The notes under the pieces: generated by a model | Database searches by the model: none | The model's input: the letters and a program-made list of their open reading frames with translations, nothing else | Told to the model about the DNA's origin: nothing | Program-made: the position numbers and the translations under genes | Shown: positions 9,501-16,945 of the stretch, one piece after another | Position numbering within the stretch: the stretch's first letter is position 1 | How the letters are laid out: every line of letters starts with the position of its first letter | Origin: Alphaproteobacteria bacterium | GTDB taxonomy: Bacteria > Pseudomonadota > Alphaproteobacteria > UBA828 | Length of the DNA: 64,000 bases | Direction: 5' to 3' | Assembly: GCA_022826665.1 (NCBI GenBank) | Contig: JAJDUK010000063.1 | Location: 1-64,000, forward strand

Positions 9501-10320
9501 CGGGGCCGACAGGGAGCACTATCTGAGTTGGTACGGAGCGCTTCGCCGAAAGCTCGCTGAACGACATTGGCGCATCGGAGGCGACGGAAACATGGTGGGG
9601 GATGTCGCCCAGCCGGCTCGCCGTTCGACGCTCTTGCTTGAACGCGAGGAGCGCCAACACGAAATCGAGTGGAATTTCGACGCAGCGCTGAGACGCTACG
9701 TCATCACGTTGGCGAGCCCGCCGTGGCCCACCGACGCGATGTTCAGCGGCGGGGAACGCCGCCGTATCGTAGGCCGGGAGCGCCTGTGTCAGAGCTTCGT
9801 GCGTCTGCTCGTGCCCACGCCGGATGAAGGAGCGGATGAAACTGTAGTTACGGGCCTGATCGACGTCTTGGAGGGCGTCGCGCCAAGAGCGAACGCTGGC
9901 GCCGACGCGTTCTGGGGCGAAGCGTTCGCGGCACTATCTTCTGAAACCGTCGATTGGGAATCGGATAACAAGGCAAGGCTCACGGTTCGGCGCGGCGAGA
10001 GGGCCCAACGAGTGACGGTCTATGCTTACGAGGGAAGCGTACGTGCCGTGAGCGTGGTCTCAGCAACGCCCGACAGACTCGGACACCGAACCGGATGGGC
10101 GCAACCGCCGTCGCCCGAGGACTTACGGGAGTGGATTCTGGACGCCAACAACGAACTCCCGTTGGGATATCTGGACTTGCATAAGCGCCACGGCCTGGTG
10201 TTCGGAATCCATGTCCTGCACGGCGACTTGTCGAGCGAGGCCCGCCGAAGGCTGCTGGAAGAGGTCGCCTGGCGGGCCGATTCGTGGGAAGCGTCCCTGA
10301 CCGGCTCAGACCGTCAGTGA
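6586..10320 (+). CDS. Large SF2 helicase of the PLD operon
   Basis: A 1244-residue superfamily 2 DNA helicase/translocase. Motif I is DEVGMGKT near residue 54, motif II is DEAQ at about 234, and motif III is MSATPAHG at about 264. The second RecA lobe shows KFLVFARR, then CTDTLKEGVDLH and QRVGRVDR (near 864), the Q/R-finger motif VI. About 350 residues separate the first lobe from motif V, so a long insertion lies between the lobes. The DEVGMGKT and DEAQ forms are typical of SNF2-like and DISARM-like helicases. The start overlaps the PLD stop (ATGA). With the two upstream genes it forms a compact operon next to an integrase, which suggests phage or plasmid restriction; that role is inference. 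Confidence 0.92.
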   Translation: MTPFTDPITPDDVVELIDFTVADRETESMARMQREGVAALYNILCKGPVAYLADEVGMGKTYQALGLAALTWNQKPGARILFVSPRQNLQEKWVDDYKGFFASNYRRQQKMGDDRVTSVLFGEPVHRPVAFDNLRSWTPTISMPEQIAPFLRHTSFMRPVFVGSGELTGDMDQLWRHWRDRFESWTLFESRRPRGLSPDNASRELNIAFARALNAKLTAEAPWGEPYFDLVVVDEAQCLRNPDNQTNSVLYEALNCQVAKWLFMSATPAHGGPGDIPRIVNKYPNCGEILDCGLTSDLGEMQKALGDFMVRRQRRYLAKNRPTMVCKSEYRDHDRKRWAVEGADMSALGTLAMGLVQKGLVDVLASRNNRYRIGFLSSFESLQSSIRPVETTADFEHDHTQGSLPHAADGSVERDAPDAGFIDELTSDFQRRFDMPLPHAKVDSVVDRIAPLAFGSDEEVGGHKFLVFARRVSTVHTLCDRLAQRHRLAVEGRMRRCWNAQEFDWAGNDVGHEDVIDGEDAADSESHEDAPGDDPLRRATAKGGWLHRYRQTFRATGRNSLFFEDGWLERLCRAGGVDPMDAAEAIPDDIWAESWTHAGKAAGSGRQYRANRLRYLAVQSLRRVPEAFGLSKASAEPWRVAYETCLHNHLEEAKPNAEPHRVHDLFNWPTLWTRWDSTFAGKCLALPADDPACVRGEAGRDELCRRQAARTILGQTFRLTDTLLDLYFADEAVGKSSHELAERFLRWLKSDDPGAAQVRNDCVQWLEHLRLIVDGCLDGAGRPWHELVHEQEETWAQLFESGPVLGVTGGSGGHRRAVRQFRTPSLPRVIVCTDTLKEGVDLHLFCDHVLHYGVAWTSGDMEQRVGRVDRYFSQIERRLAGEGPPPDVKLHVGYPHVVASLERGQVERVIQRQRDVEALMDSPLAGTGDDERELGEDASVRLPSGRQDRQPFGELRFPNRRRSIAAVSNRAAGADREHYLSWYGALRRKLAERHWRIGGDGNMVGDVAQPARRSTLLLEREERQHEIEWNFDAALRRYVITLASPPWPTDAMFSGGERRRIVGRERLCQSFVRLLVPTPDEGADETVVTGLIDVLEGVAPRANAGADAFWGEAFAALSSETVDWESDNKARLTVRRGERAQRVTVYAYEGSVRAVSVVSATPDRLGHRTGWAQPPSPEDLREWILDANNELPLGYLDLHKRHGLVFGIHVLHGDLSSEARRRLLEEVAWRADSWEASLTGSDRQ

Positions 10321-10369
10321 TACGTTCTTCGTCGCAGATCTTGCGCATCCGAGGCGGGGCGGCGAGTCA

Positions 10370-10465
10370 TGGCGCAGGCACAGGCGGTGGAGCGACGCTA
10401 CTACTGGTCGGCGTTCCGCCGCCACTGCAGCGCGTCACTGAATCTAGAGGCATCGGGGCAGTGAT
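10370..10465 (+). pseudogene. Truncated 31-residue frame after the helicase
   Basis: An ATG-initiated frame beginning MAQAQAVERRYYWSAF ends after 31 codons. The YWSAF block looks like the start of a larger protein family rather than random sequence, but I cannot name it. It may be the remains of a fourth operon gene. Nothing else is recognisable between 10321 and 10653. Confidence 0.25.
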
Positions 10466-10653
10466 GTGCTGGACGTTTTCGAAACTTGAGGCGCGGCCAC
10501 GTTAGGGATAACTATGAACCCCGCTTTGTGAACGGAGACTTGCGCACTTCAGATTGGCGGCGGTCGACCAGACCCAACCTCTTGGCCAAGGCAAGCAGGG
10601 ACTCCTGTCACGTAGGGTTGTGCCCTTCTGCAAGGCTTGCGCACAGCAATACA

Positions 10654-11264
10654 ATGGACAAGAGCGATGACGTCGCGAGACGGAAGCACTCAATGACAAC
10701 ACGAATGCAACATTATGTGTGGAGAAAACATCTCGAAGGTTGGCAACACGGTTCTGGCCAAATTTGTTGTTCACGGAATGGGAAGGTATTCAAGAGTAAT
10801 CCAGCCAAAGTCATGAGGAAGCGTGATTACTATAGCTTGTCACGGATCACGAGAACGGACATAGCATTCCTTGATGCCATGTTTGAAATGACCAATCCAG
10901 AGCTAAAGAAAGCGCATCGGAACCTCATTGAGGTGTTGGGACACATCGCAAATGCTAATCATGCCATTCAAACATCGGGAAAAGCAACCGAGGAAGAAAA
11001 GAAATACGCAAGAGACTTGATGATAGAGACGGAAGAGAAACTCCAGACCGGCATCGAACAGCGGGCGTTACCAATATTGGAACAGCTGCGTCATGAACAA
11101 ACTGACTTTCTTTCTGATTATGAAATGGCGATGGAGTTTTTTCGGTTTGTCTCTCATCAGTATCTGAGAACGAGAGCGCTCCGGGAGCGAATCGGAGAAG
11201 AACTGAGGCACGGCCCTCTCGGGCGGAATTTTGAACACTTGAAGCACTTGGGAGTTATATACAT
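10654..11264 (+). pseudogene. DUF4238 protein, N-terminal part (split by IS1595 element)
   Basis: Residues early in the frame (MQHYVWRKHLEGW) match the opening QHYVP-type motif of DUF4238 proteins, which often occur in defence islands. The reading frame is intact up to the transposon junction at 11264, then gains a few foreign codons and stops at 11271. Removing the 11265-13739 insertion and one 8-base target copy joins this part in frame to the C-terminal part (GVIY joined to INPKHLV). The start may be 10654 or 10693. Base composition is less GC-rich than the helicase gene. The protein is first in an operon with the HEPN and PLD-like genes. Confidence 0.8.
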
Positions 11265-11334
11265 GGGTTGACTCCGCCGCTCGCGTGTGCTACACTAGTC
11301 CACACGCAAATGAGCGAAAACAAGGAGTCGACTC

Positions 11335-12315
11335 ATGGCAAAAGGTGGACCGGGAAAATATAAACGTGAAGGAATAACAGTGTTAGAATTGGCGACCTTA
11401 TTTCCTAACGAAAAAGCCGCTAAAAAGTGGTTTGAATTTGTTGTCTGGCCGGATGGCAGATTCTGCCCAAAGTGCGGCAGCGTCAACACTTACAAATGCA
11501 AGCACGCAAAGTCTCCCTACAGATGTAGGGACTGCAAGAGATATTTTTCTGTTAAATCTGGCACGGTTCTAGAGGATTCAAAGATACCTCTACAAAAGTG
11601 GGTATACGCTATATATTTAGAGGTCACGAGCCTCAAAGGCATTTCGAGCATGAAGTTGCATAGAGATATAGGCGTGACGCAGAAAACTGCATGGTTCATG
11701 TTGCATCGAATCCGCGAGGCTTGGAAGACCCAAGAATCGGGAATGTTTTATGGTCCGGTAGAAGCTGACGAGACATTTATTGGCGGTAAGAAAAGGAACA
11801 TGTCAAAAGCCAAACGCAAGGAACTAGCCAAGCAGAAAAAGATTAGACCGGACAAGGAAATAGTGGTCGGAATTAGAGGCCGCAAGACCAAAAAAGTAAA
11901 CGTCACCATCGCTAAATACCGCGACGCCAGGACCCTACAGAAGTTCGTTAGAAAGAACATCAAACAGGGATCAATGGTCTATACCGACGGAGCGGCGCAA
12001 TATATAGGTATAAAGGGAGTTGACCATGAATCTGTTAATCACAGTGTCGGCGAGTACGTTAGAGGCATGGCGCATACTAACGGGATAGAATCTTTCTGGT
12101 CCATGCTAAAGCGCTCATACACTGGAACCTATCACAAGATAAGCCCTAAACATTTAAAGCGCTATGTGAAACAGTTTGCGGGCAAGCACAATATGAGAGA
12201 GCTAGACACGATGGAGCAAATGATGCTGGTCGTAGGAATGCTAATCGGTAAAAGATTAATGTATACCAAGCTGACAAGAGATAACGGCAAAAGCTCTCAT
12301 GCTAGAAGTTATTAA
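11335..12315 (+). CDS. IS1595-family (ISXO2-like) transposase
   Basis: A 326-residue transposase. The N-terminal zinc ribbon shows CPKC near residue 44 and CRDC about 20 residues later. The ISXO2-like DDE domain shows VEADETFIGG, VYTDGAAQY and HTNGIESFWSMLKR, in which D, D and the N/E block form the family's catalytic site. It is Lys-rich with AT-leaning codon use, unlike the host genes. An AAGGAG ribosome site lies just upstream of the ATG. No stop or frameshift interrupts it, so the element may still be mobile. Confidence 0.95.
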   Translation: MAKGGPGKYKREGITVLELATLFPNEKAAKKWFEFVVWPDGRFCPKCGSVNTYKCKHAKSPYRCRDCKRYFSVKSGTVLEDSKIPLQKWVYAIYLEVTSLKGISSMKLHRDIGVTQKTAWFMLHRIREAWKTQESGMFYGPVEADETFIGGKKRNMSKAKRKELAKQKKIRPDKEIVVGIRGRKTKKVNVTIAKYRDARTLQKFVRKNIKQGSMVYTDGAAQYIGIKGVDHESVNHSVGEYVRGMAHTNGIESFWSMLKRSYTGTYHKISPKHLKRYVKQFAGKHNMRELDTMEQMMLVVGMLIGKRLMYTKLTRDNGKSSHARSY

Positions 12316-12326
12316 TCGAATAGGGG

Positions 12327-12401
12327 CGACCCCGGTGAGATTCGAACCCACAACCTCGGTCTCCGTCAAAAACCGGCTCTATCCAGTTGAGCTACGGGGC
12401 C
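12327..12401 (-). tRNA. tRNA-like gene with GAC anticodon (Val-type), inside the IS1595 element
   Basis: On the minus strand the sequence folds as a cloverleaf. The acceptor pairs GGCCCCG with CGGGGTC (one G-U pair). The D-stem is GCTC/GAGC with GG in the loop. The anticodon stem is GGTTT/AGACC around TTGACGG, giving anticodon GAC. The variable region has 6 bases. The T-arm is GTGGG-TTCGAAT-CTCAC. No CCA end is encoded. The next five bases on each side (GGGGC and GCCCC) also pair, extending the acceptor helix to 12 bp, which is odd for a normal tRNA. G37 is unusual for a valine tRNA. It may be a functional cargo tRNA or a tRNA-like structural element. Confidence 0.75.
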
Positions 12402-12488
12402 GCCCCTTTCTTTACATCTCTAATTTAGAACATATATATTTTCGGGAATCATAATGAGAAAAAGAACAAAGCTCACAAGACGGATATA

Positions 12489-12516
12489 GGGGAGGATGAA
12501 AATAATCACCCTCCCC
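12489..12516. terminator. Hairpin terminator inside the IS1595 element
   Basis: GGGGAGG (12489-12495) pairs with CCTCCCC (12510-12516) around a 14-base loop and is followed by TTAG. It sits between the rightward transposase and the leftward tRNA and secreted-protein genes and could insulate them. Confidence 0.5.
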
Positions 12517-12607
12517 TTAGTTACATTGGTGGCTTTTGCGTAGGTTTGCTACCGGGCTTGGTAGTATCGTGCAAGCGGCACCACCTCCTTTCGTCAGATA
12601 CTTATCA

Positions 12608-13063
12608 CTAAAAGAATAGGGATACAAAATAGGTATTATCTTCATCATCGAGTCGAATGTCGTACCTAACATCACTCCATTTTCTAATTTTCTTGGTTAT
12701 TCTTTGCTCGGCAAATGTAGTTGCTTTACATATACGAGCGCCGGTTTCCTCAACGTGGACAAGTGTTATGAAGCGTAACTCAAATGTTCCTGCCGAATAA
12801 TTAGCTATGTGAGCATTATCCAGACCAAAGGCCGTGATCGTGGTGAGCACTTCGTCATCTGTAGGTTCTTTTAGTAACCCTAGAGCGACTAAACTTCTAT
12901 TTTCTTCGATGATATCAAACCGAATTTCATCAAGCATTTCCAGCACGGTATCTTTCACGTCAGAACACGATGGATAATCCGCTCGCGCCTGTACAGCTAC
13001 AGTGCTGCCTAGAAAGATAGCACTAGAAAGCAGTCCATATTTTACTAGGAGAGATATTTGCAT
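12608..13063 (-). CDS. Cargo gene: small secreted hypothetical protein
   Basis: A 151-residue protein starting MQISLLVKYGLLSSAIF. It has a clear signal peptide that probably ends after AVQARA, and two cysteines in the mature part (one in PSCSDV, one in ICKATT). I chose the ATG at 13063 because it begins the signal peptide and is preceded by a hydrophilic, low-quality extension. The mature protein is acidic and ends in the aromatic tail YFVSLFF. No family was recognised. Its AT-rich codon use matches the transposase rather than the host. It may be a passenger with an envelope role. Confidence 0.7.
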   Translation of the reverse strand: MQISLLVKYGLLSSAIFLGSTVAVQARADYPSCSDVKDTVLEMLDEIRFDIIEENRSLVALGLLKEPTDDEVLTTITAFGLDNAHIANYSAGTFELRFITLVHVEETGARICKATTFAEQRITKKIRKWSDVRYDIRLDDEDNTYFVSLFF

Positions 13064-13340
13064 GACCGTTCTCCACCCCGTTAGAAGCTGGCAACGGCCC
13101 ATACCCTGGTGCCGGGCCGTTGCAAACTTCTCTTGGGATAGAGAGAGTCCCACCTATTCACCAAAGATCAGGGAGCTACCCCGATCTCGAAGCAAGGTTA
13201 TTATATTCAGTGGGCGACCCGACCAGCGGGTTTCCCAAGTAGAAGTTTGCAGGGAGTATGGTTTCAGAGAACCTTGCAATTTGCAAGGGGCAGGATTATG
13301 CTAGCGATGGCGCTAGTAAAACATTTAGAGGATGTTGGAA

Positions 13341-13502
13341 ATGAATAGAAAACCCCGCCCGATTACTGACGCAACACCAGAAGAAGTTGTAAGGTCTCTT
13401 ATAAAGCCAAACTATCCCAAAAGGCGGGAGGTAGAAGCAGACTGTAAAGAGAAGGATGAATATTTGAGTGACGAGGATTCTAATTTAGAGGATAAAGAAT
13501 AA
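13341..13502 (+). CDS. Cargo gene: 53-residue charged protein
   Basis: The frame begins MNRKPRPITDATPEEVVRSL and ends in an acidic tail; a GAGG motif precedes the ATG. The T-P-E-E-V-V-R-S-L pattern followed by a Lys/Pro-rich stretch resembles, from memory, short passenger proteins found in other IS1595 elements. A GGGGCA/TGCCCC hairpin follows the stop immediately, which supports a real transcription unit. Function is unknown; a small antitoxin or regulator is one possibility. Confidence 0.6.
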   Translation: MNRKPRPITDATPEEVVRSLIKPNYPKRREVEADCKEKDEYLSDEDSNLEDKE

Positions 13503-13503
13503 A

Positions 13504-13526
13504 GGGGCAACCACTAGGACTGCCCC
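13504..13526 (+). terminator. Hairpin after the 53-residue cargo gene
   Basis: GGGGCA (13504-13509) pairs with TGCCCC (13521-13526), two bases after the stop codon. No T run follows. Confidence 0.5.
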
Positions 13527-13647
13527 GATATAGAACTAGACTCTATCAAGTAAATAATCAACGATCCGTGGAACGATTACCAGTAACAGTTGCCAGATCA
13601 ACTTCTTGACCATTTTTTGTTTCCTTTCTTTGGTCTAGAGGTTTCTT

Positions 13648-13687
13648 GTCCCGTGGTCCCTGTCCGGCTGACTTGGGACCACGGGAC
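13648..13687. repeat. 13-bp perfect inverted repeat near the IS1595 right end
   Basis: GTCCCGTGGTCCC (13648-13660) and GGGACCACGGGAC (13675-13687) are perfect reverse complements around a 14-base loop, about 50 bases inside the right terminal repeat. It may stop transcription entering or leaving the element. Confidence 0.6.
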
Positions 13688-13739
13688 CACTTTAGCGCGG
13701 TAGTCCCGAGTTTCAAGCGGTATGTGGGGGAGTCAACCC

Positions 13740-14234
13740 ATGTATATAAATCCCAAGCACTTGGTGTGTCATTGCACAGCCGAAAATCTTGGAGCCAGCC
13801 TATTCGTGGACCGGAGTGAGTTTGAGATTCTTTTTCTGCGGAGCGGTCCAGACCACGAATTCCTAACCGGGGACCAGCCAATAGTGAACTTGTATGGCGC
13901 CATTAGCATGGATAGCCCACCCACTGAAACGGCACTATATTACCCCTTGAAGCCACATCTATCCATGATTCTACTGCCAAAGATGTGTGGACTGACTTCC
14001 ATGAAGGTTCCTCCCATCATTGTCGATCAGTTGAATATTCTCATCGCGCGGAAGGCGAGAGAATTTTTGGTAGCAAGGCGAATGGAATCACTCGAGAGAA
14101 TGAACTCCGGTTTGCAGGAAAGGCAACTGGACGATGGGCATGTATTGCTTGGGAGAATAAAGAATGTAGCGACGCGTGGAGACGAATACGAAGAAGAGAC
14201 AGCGAGCTTAGACGAGAAACTCAATACTACATAA
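13740..14234 (+). pseudogene. DUF4238 protein, C-terminal part (split by IS1595 element)
   Basis: This continues the split gene from the right target copy at 13740. It contains FLTGDQPIVNL and then PPTETALYYPL, the conserved C-terminal block of DUF4238 proteins. Joined to 10654-11264 it would give a protein of about 360 residues, normal for the family. The HEPN gene starts 20 bases after its stop. A downstream promoter, or read-through from the element, would be needed to express the following genes. Confidence 0.8.
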
Positions 14235-14254
14235 GCAAGAGCTGGGCTTACCGA

Positions 14255-14770
14255 ATGGACACGATCAAGTGGTTGGAGGCATATGCCCCCGGATTTCAGG
14301 CGTTGTCTGAAGCCAAGCGACGGGAAATCACAGAATTCTTGTTTCTATGGAGTCTGTTTGAAGCTAAAGTGCTAAATGAACGTGGCAGTGCGAATGTGAT
14401 TGCCACATGTTCGGAACGATGGGCCAGGAACGATCATTTGACCGAGGAGACGTTTGGTGAAGAGCTCGTCTATTTTCGCAACCGGTACGTTGTAAATGGC
14501 CAATTCAGTCATCACTTTGATCAGCTACACCTTCGTGTGAACGATGAAGCGGGACTTGTGCGAAGAGTGATCATTGGCGAGGATAGGACGCCGGCGAACA
14601 TCGCAGCCGCTGTGTTGATCATCGTGTACTGGTTTCGGAACAACCTCTTTCACGGTCTGAAATGGTCTTACGAGCTACAGGGGCAGCTTGAGAACTTCGA
14701 ACATGCCAACAAAGCCCTAAAGCGGGCGATCGAGCTCTGGGTTGAAGAGAGGTCTGGCGTACAGACATGA
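14255..14770 (+). CDS. HEPN-domain protein
   Basis: A 171-residue helical protein. Near its end, FRNNLFHG carries the HEPN ribonuclease motif R-x4-H (R128, H133), preceded by a hydrophobic helix (IAAAVLIIVYW). In HEPN toxins and RNases this R/H pair cuts RNA, often tRNA or mRNA after phage infection. I chose the ATG at 14255, 20 bases after the DUF4238 stop, over the longer frame opening at 13985, which only shadows the previous gene. The stop overlaps the next start (ATGA). Its place between DUF4238 and a PLD-like gene suggests an abortive-infection-type module; the exact function is inferred. Confidence 0.82.
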   Translation: MDTIKWLEAYAPGFQALSEAKRREITEFLFLWSLFEAKVLNERGSANVIATCSERWARNDHLTEETFGEELVYFRNRYVVNGQFSHHFDQLHLRVNDEAGLVRRVIIGEDRTPANIAAAVLIIVYWFRNNLFHGLKWSYELQGQLENFEHANKALKRAIELWVEERSGVQT

Positions 14771-15561
14771 ACTTTACCCGTGATGACGATAGCTCCAGAA
14801 GTGAACTTGATCCGTGGCGGATTATTCTGGTCTGTCTCTTCGAGATTGACAGCCATGAGATACCGGGGGTCGTCGATGCGTCAGGCTTAGCAGTCGATTG
14901 GTGGCTCAGCGAACGTGAAGATTACTCAAACAAGTATCGCAAGGCGGCTTACCGGCCACGGATCAACAGGGCTTACGAAGCCCTGAGAGGTGACGACCGG
15001 CTCCGCGTCGCCTTCATCGTTTGCGAGGAACTGGCCCGCAGAGGGATGGCCGATCAGCTCGACGCGGGCTTGCAACGGATCGGCTGGCGCATTGACGGAG
15101 GCGCGCTTGTCACGGCGAATGAAACGGTCCGCGAACTGTTCTTCCCGCAGGGCTCGCAGCATGACGCCTACGTGCACATCAGGAAAATCATTCTCCACGC
15201 CCGCAGGTCACTTCGTATCATCGACCCATACTTGGACGGAACCGTGTTCACAATTCTCGGCGATGTTCAGAGACCACTGACGGTTGAACTGCTCAGCGCG
15301 AAGCTACCGGCGGATTTTGAGCTCGAAACTGAACGGTTCCATCAACAGCACCCGCAAATGCAGGTCGAGACGCGGCGCTCGCGGGACTTCCATGACCGTT
15401 TCATCATCATGGATGACACGGCGTGCTGGCACATCGGTTGTTCGATAAAGGACGTGGGCAATAGGGCGTTCATGGTGAGCGCGATCGAGGACTCCCGGAA
15501 TGCCGAAGCGCTACTAGAAACGCTGCACAGCACATGGGCAGGTGCGGCACCACTTACGTGA
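14767..15561 (+). CDS. PLD-like effector protein of the HEPN module
   Basis: A 264-residue protein coupled to the HEPN gene by an ATGA overlap. The N-terminal half is helical and unrecognised. The C-terminal half contains RIIDPYLDG, then DFHDRFIIMDD (H209, D217) and HIGCSIKDVG, and ends in a short SAIED block. This is the single-motif PLD-like arrangement H-D-R-F...D...G-x-S-x-K-D-x-G that I associate with abortive-infection or toxin-type proteins. Because only one catalytic motif is visible, it may dimerise, as single-HKD PLD nucleases do. A nuclease or nucleotide-modifying role is inferred. Confidence 0.8.
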   Translation: MNFTRDDDSSRSELDPWRIILVCLFEIDSHEIPGVVDASGLAVDWWLSEREDYSNKYRKAAYRPRINRAYEALRGDDRLRVAFIVCEELARRGMADQLDAGLQRIGWRIDGGALVTANETVRELFFPQGSQHDAYVHIRKIILHARRSLRIIDPYLDGTVFTILGDVQRPLTVELLSAKLPADFELETERFHQQHPQMQVETRRSRDFHDRFIIMDDTACWHIGCSIKDVGNRAFMVSAIEDSRNAEALLETLHSTWAGAAPLT

Positions 15562-16945
15562 TCCGCATCGTCATTCCTTGGATCCTTACGATCATAGGTG
15601 GTTCCTATCCATCACGGCGAGCGTGTCAGGCCACACATTCGCAACGGTCTAGCCAAGAATCGGCGCGCGGCAAGACTCGAAGAGCGTGCTGTTGGGAATC
15701 CTGGGGGATCGACTGCATTCAATCCCCAGCACACTCAGTGCAGCTGAGCTCTGCCAACCCGCGGGGGCGACGATCCGAGCGTCGTCGCCATAGCAATCGT
15801 CCAAGTACATTTCGAATACGCCGTTCAACCGATAAAGAACACCTCGTCCTCCCTCCTGTCGCGTACGATGGTCGCAGACCCGCACCGCGGGCATGTCCGG
15901 TTTTCCTGCGGGGGCTGAGGGTATGGCGGCGGACGGACGGGTTGGTACATGTCGGCTGCGCAAGAGGTACACACACGGCTGTCGGGCAGCGCGTCAAGGC
16001 GAGGTTTCGGGATCGGTCTGCCGCAGTTCTCACAGGGAGTAATGTCGGCATGATGATCAGCACCTGCCCTTCATCGCCGAAGAAGCGCACCTTGCGACGT
16101 CCGAACTTGCCGCACTTGAGTAGTTCGAATAGCTCTGGAACCGCTTCGAGCGTCAACTCCATGCAGAGCCGTCTCTCGAATTCGGACCGGTCCAACTGCG
16201 CCGCGTGGTCGCAGTGGCTACTGCTGATCGGTAGCTTGAGGAATCTGCGCCTTCGTCACTCCAGAGCGCGATGAAGAGGAGTATAACGGGCCGCTCCTTG
16301 TGGTAGCGCACGATACGCCGCGACCAATACTCAGCGCGGCCGTGCGATCGGCGTCAAGACATTCCAATGCAGCAGAACCTTCAGTCGTCCAACCTGTGAT
16401 CGAGAGGTTGCGTCGGAGCGAGCACGACGTTGTTGGGCCAGAGTATTTGCGCGATTGGATGCGTTTGAGGTCTGGGCCCTACCCTGCTGCCGTTCAACTG
16501 GGAATCGCATGGGAATCGTCCGCAATCGACTTCCAGGGTGCTTGAGACCGCTCGTGAGCTGAGTGGCGTTCGAGAAGCGCTGGACGGTAGAGACGCTGCC
16601 GCACGCGGTCCAAGTGTGGAAGTATGGGAATCATGCGGAATCGATGTCGTACACACTGGAGGCAACGCCTGATCGAGACGGTCCGCTGCTCTCCCTCTCC
16701 CTTGCGCTGAGCGAATCGGTGATGTGTCCTGATATCGTGGATCGTTCACGGTCCTGCGACGCCTGTACGGCGGCCCGCGGCTTCGTCAGGAATAAACCGT
16801 CGCCGAGAAAATGCCGTTGCTGGGATGTGAGCGCATGGCGGTATGTGTCGGCGGTGGCGTAGGTCTCGAAACCCTCAGACCCAGAACCTGCCCACCGTGA
16901 GATGCGGTTCAAGTCCTGGTCCGGACGGGGTCCGCTGCCTCGCCA
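15562..16945. other. Decayed region, no intact gene
   Basis: All frames in this 1.4-kb stretch are short or of low quality. The only recognisable element is the zinc-finger fragment listed separately at 15825-16195. The rest, including 16300-16890, shows no family I can name and is probably remnant DNA. Confidence 0.6.
15825..16195 (-). pseudogene. Frameshifted protein with DksA/TraR-type zinc finger
   Basis: The minus strand encodes CENCGRPIPKPRL and then VCTSC, the C4 zinc-finger pattern of DksA/TraR proteins. A second pair, TCPRCG, follows before the stop at 15825-15827. The upstream part (RSEFERRLCMELTLEAVPEL) lies in a different frame, and the shift falls close to 16050-16065. No single frame joins them, so the gene appears broken, unless the zinc finger alone is translated. 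The product would have been a small regulator. The call rests on motifs in a short fragment. Confidence 0.5.

Larger units (their letters stand above)
11265..13739 (+). mobile_element. IS1595-family element with cargo (about 2.48 kb)
   Basis: Terminal inverted repeats begin GGGTTGACTCC at 11265 and end GGAGTCAACCC at 13739, with two further pairs matching beyond one mismatch. Flanking 8-mers ATATACAT and ATGTATAT agree at 6 of 8 positions and are exact reverse complements of each other. The target was therefore near-palindromic. The element is AT-rich relative to its host, which marks recent transfer. It carries the transposase (+), a tRNA-like gene (-), a secreted-protein gene (-) and a 53-codon gene (+). 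At nearly 2.5 kb it is long for the family because of this cargo. The insertion interrupts the DUF4238 gene. Confidence 0.88.

Noticed and set aside
15534-16274. 246-codon plus-strand frame
   Set aside because: Arg/Ser/Pro-rich with no domain, and the minus strand carries a recognisable zinc finger in the same place.
16890-16920. Phrase resembling one near 27920-27950 (GTGAG...GTTCAAGTC)
   Set aside because: Too short and imperfect to define a repeat or RNA element.
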